From contig JAUVEG010000046.1 in the NCBI GenBank assembly GCA_030594925.1, forward strand, positions 1 to 8,189: a stretch of DNA of 8,189 nt. Reading direction: 5' to 3'. This document shows, one piece after another, positions 6,044-8,189 of this stretch (its first letter is position 1; every line of letters begins with the position of its first letter). This DNA is from Gammaproteobacteria bacterium (GTDB lineage: Bacteria; Pseudomonadota; Gammaproteobacteria; Chromatiales; Chromatiaceae). Made by a program: the position numbers and the translations under genes. The notes beneath the pieces were generated by a model. That model saw only the letters and a list, made by a program, of their open reading frames with translations. It was not told the DNA's origin and made no database searches.

Positions 6044-7936
6044 TCACTCCCTCTTCGGTTTTCTCTTTTTGCTTTTCCCCTTGTGATCAGAATCCCTGCG
6101 CTTGCTGACTTGAAGTTTCTTCCTCGGTTTTTTCTCCTCGCCATCCTTCCTGATTTTGAGCTGGGTTCCGCACACCCAGGTTTTTTTCAACGTGCGTAAG
6201 ATATCCCTTGGCATCCCCTGGGGAAGTTCGACTGTCGAGTAGTCATCATGAATCACAATACGGTTGATGTATTGACTGTCGAGACCTGCTTCATTGGCAA
6301 TAGCGCCAACAATATTTCCGGGTTTAACATCATTTTTGTGCCCGACCTCGAGACGGAAACGCTCCATGCCTTCAGCCGGCCCGGATTCCTGATGCTGCCG
6401 GCGCTCGGCGGAACGTTCATTGCCCCTGCCCCCTGCATCCCGACCTCTTCCCTGGTTATCTCTTCGATTGTCTCTCCTGCTATCTCTACGGCTATCCTCC
6501 CTGTTGCCTCTGCCGCTTTCTCTCCTGTTGTCTCTGCGAGTATCACCTCTTCTTCCATCCCCACCCTGTGTTCTTTCGCCACGGCTCTGACTCGCTTTTT
6601 TGGGCTGGTCTTTCAGCAGCAGCGGCACATCTCCCTGCAGCAGCTTTGCCAGTGCAGCAGCAATCTCGATTGCCGGGACATTGTGTTCCTGGTGGTATTG
6701 CTCGACCAGCTGCAGATAAAAACCATTCTCCTCTTCAGCGGCGATTGCATCCGTAATATTCTGTTTGAATTGAACGATGCGCTTGTCATTGATATCAGCG
6801 GTCGAGGGCAACTGCATCTGATCGATCTTTTTTCTGGTCGCCTTTTCGATGGCGTAGAGCATGCGTTTTTCACGCGGCGCTATAAAGAGGATCGCGTCTC
6901 CTTCACGCCCTGCCCTTCCTGTGCGGCCAATGCGGTGAATATAGGATTCCGTATCATGTGGAACATCAAAATTGATCACATGACTGATACGCTGGACATC
7001 CAGCCCCCGAGCCGCAACATCTGTAGCGACAACGATATCGAGTTTACCGCGCTTCAGCTGATCGACTGTGCGTTCCCGCTGCTTCTGCTGAATATCGCCG
7101 CTCAATGGCGCAACAGCATAGCCCCGTGCCTCCAGCTTTTCCGCCAACTCAACGGTCGCAATCTTTGTACGTACAAAAATGAGTGTCGCATCCAGGGTTT
7201 CCGCCTCGAGAATACGCGTCAATGCATCCAGTTTGTGAGTGCCGCTCACCATCCAGTAGCGCTGCCGAATCGTCTCTGCAGTTGCTGTCTTCTGCTTGAT
7301 CGAGATCTCCTTCGGGTTCTTCAGGTGCTTTCGGGCGATCCGCCGGATATCTTTCGGCATGGTTGCGGAGAAGAGTGCAATCTGGCGGGTTGGCGGGGTT
7401 TGCTCAAGCACCCACTCGACATCGTCAATAAAACCCATACGCAACATTTCGTCGGCTTCATCCAGCACCAGCGCCTGCAGATGATCCAGTTTCAGGGTTC
7501 CCTTGCGCAGATGGTCAATCACCCGTCCCGGCGTACCCACGATCACGTGAACACCACGCCTCAGGGCGCGCAGCTGAATCTTGTAATCCTGGCCGCCATA
7601 GATTGGCAGGACATGGAAACCACGCATGTGAGAAGCATAACGCTGAAAGGCTTCGGCAACCTGGATAGCCAGCTCCCTGGTGGGAGTCAGCACCAGCAGT
7701 TGCGGCTGCGTCTTTTTGAGGTCGATGCGCGACAGCATCGGGAGCGCAAAAGCCGCGGTCTTTCCGGAGCCTGTCTGCGCCTGCCCGACAATGTCGCTGC
7801 CCTCGAGCAATACCGGAATGGTGGCCGCCTGAACAGGGGAAGGCGTTTCATAACCGACTTCATCAAGCGCCTTGAGCAGTGCTTCGCTGAGGGCAAGATC
7901 CTTAAAAGTGACCGTTGGAGAGGAGTTGTCAGACAT
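6044..7936 (-). CDS. deaD: DEAD-box ATP-dependent RNA helicase DeaD/CsdA
   Basis: 630 residues from ATG 7936, almost exactly the E. coli DeaD length. Frame stays open to 8146, but the extra 70 codons overlap the preceding BolA-family gene and carry no family similarity. Helicase motifs run in order: Q motif (FKDL ... TPSPVQ, 11-36), I AQTGSGKT (53-60), Ia PTRELA, Ib TPGR, II DEAD (159-162), III SAT (190-192), IV LIFVRTK, V ATDVAARGLDV, VI HRIGRTGRAGREG (334-346). Residues ~450-520 are an Arg/Asp/Gly-rich disordered linker with RRD and RG repeats. Residues ~523-597 (MERFRLEVGHKNDVKPGNIV ... IHDDYSTVELP) form a DbpA-type RNA-binding domain, followed by a Lys/Arg-rich tail. DeaD remodels RNA in 50S ribosome assembly and mRNA decay, mainly in the cold. 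AGG lies ~8-10 nt upstream. Confidence 0.94.
   Translation of the reverse strand: MSDNSSPTVTFKDLALSEALLKALDEVGYETPSPVQAATIPVLLEGSDIVGQAQTGSGKTAAFALPMLSRIDLKKTQPQLLVLTPTRELAIQVAEAFQRYASHMRGFHVLPIYGGQDYKIQLRALRRGVHVIVGTPGRVIDHLRKGTLKLDHLQALVLDEADEMLRMGFIDDVEWVLEQTPPTRQIALFSATMPKDIRRIARKHLKNPKEISIKQKTATAETIRQRYWMVSGTHKLDALTRILEAETLDATLIFVRTKIATVELAEKLEARGYAVAPLSGDIQQKQRERTVDQLKRGKLDIVVATDVAARGLDVQRISHVINFDVPHDTESYIHRIGRTGRAGREGDAILFIAPREKRMLYAIEKATRKKIDQMQLPSTADINDKRIVQFKQNITDAIAAEEENGFYLQLVEQYHQEHNVPAIEIAAALAKLLQGDVPLLLKDQPKKASQSRGERTQGGDGRRGDTRRDNRRESGRGNREDSRRDSRRDNRRDNQGRGRDAGGRGNERSAERRQHQESGPAEGMERFRLEVGHKNDVKPGNIVGAIANEAGLDSQYINRIVIHDDYSTVELPQGMPRDILRTLKKTWVCGTQLKIRKDGEEKKPRKKLQVSKRRDSDHKGKSKKRKPKRE
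6415..6556 (-). repeat. Imperfect repeats encoding the Arg-rich linker of DeaD
   Basis: The plus strand is strongly pyrimidine-rich here, with recurring words such as TCTCTCCTG, TATCTCT and GTTGTCTCTGC at irregular 9-27 base spacing. On the coding strand these give RRD, RRDN, RRDS and RES units. It looks like an internally duplicated low-complexity linker, prone to length variation between strains. Confidence 0.6.
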
Positions 7937-7964
7937 TGCAATAACCTGTGTCGATGCCAGAGTG

Positions 7965-8189
7965 TTACTTATCTTCAGCCTGTTGCGGCGTATAGGCCTT
8001 AATAGAGAGCGCATGCAGCTCATCACTGCTGATCTGCTTTTCAACAGTAGCATTGACCAGGCGATGGCGCTGCAGCAGCGACTTTCCTTCAAATTGATCG
8101 CTGATGACCGTTGCCTCAAAATGGCGTCCGTCACCGGTGACTTCAACGCCGGCTCCAGGCAGACCCTGCTCGATGAGCGCTTTTACTGC
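7965..8189 (-). CDS. ibaG: BolA-family protein, IbaG (YrbA) type, partial
   Basis: The last 74 codons of a gene whose start lies beyond the right edge (the family is ~80-90 residues, so only about ten are missing). The visible sequence carries the BolA core: AGVEVTGDGRHFEATVISDQFEGKSLLQRHRLV, then a C-terminal LHALSIKAYTP. The QRHRLV His and the DGRHFEA loop are family hallmarks; short length and the GDGRHFEA pattern point to IbaG rather than BolA proper. Such proteins pair with monothiol glutaredoxins to carry or sense Fe-S clusters. It stops 28 bp before deaD on the same strand, so the two may be cotranscribed. Confidence 0.9.
   Translation of the reverse strand, partial: AVKALIEQGLPGAGVEVTGDGRHFEATVISDQFEGKSLLQRHRLVNATVEKQISSDELHALSIKAYTPQQAEDK

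Noticed and set aside
6248..8002. 584-codon open frame on the plus strand, antisense to deaD
   Set aside because: It lies opposite a gene with complete DEAD-box motifs; the translated product shows no recognisable domain and is rich in Cys/His/Leu as expected for a shadow frame.
7937..8146. 70-codon upstream extension of the deaD frame
   Set aside because: It overlaps the BolA-family coding region in another frame, has no family similarity, and ATG 7936 gives the usual DeaD N-terminus and length.

Overview
The window looks like chromosomal DNA of a gammaproteobacterium. The gene set (an arsC-wrbA-DUF2069-hda run, an IbaG/BolA-family protein next to a 630-residue DeaD-type helicase, and a CDP-alcohol phosphatidyltransferase near hda) is familiar from that class. 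Two secreted thioredoxin-fold proteins and two kinds of palindromic intergenic repeat would fit an environmental, perhaps sulfur-oxidising, lineage, but that is an inference and no marker gene here fixes the genus.

Layout. 1-2350 (minus strand, read right to left): a TlpA-like thioredoxin, a second periplasmic thioredoxin-fold protein (CPFC) overlapping it, then a 176-bp palindromic element with perfect 31-bp inverted ends, then a short TolC-family protein whose stop overlaps the start of a periplasmic adaptor (HlyD/RND type) that runs off the left edge. The last two look like part of an export system whose pump is outside the window. 2470-3745 (plus strand): arsC, wrbA and a DUF2069 membrane protein, joined by stop/start overlaps as one tight operon. 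3797-3856 holds a second, different palindromic repeat. 3919-4611 encodes Hda, the DnaA-inactivating AAA+ protein.

4623-5324 (minus strand) is a compact, AT-richer VapBC-type toxin-antitoxin pair with a near-consensus sigma-70 promoter and small palindromes that could be operators. It sits between hda and a CDP-alcohol phosphatidyltransferase (5378-5923, minus). 6044-8189 (minus) carries a partial IbaG/BolA-family gene followed 28 bp later by deaD, a cold-shock/ribosome-assembly DEAD-box helicase with an Arg-rich linker and a DbpA-type RNA-binding domain.

The genes are mostly recognisable families. The least explained items are the two intergenic palindromic elements, the association of two thioredoxins with a reduced TolC-like/adaptor pair, and a 12-bp perfect inverted repeat inside hda. 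No CRISPR array, tRNA, rRNA or intact transposase was seen, and no gene-free stretch exceeds 300 bases.
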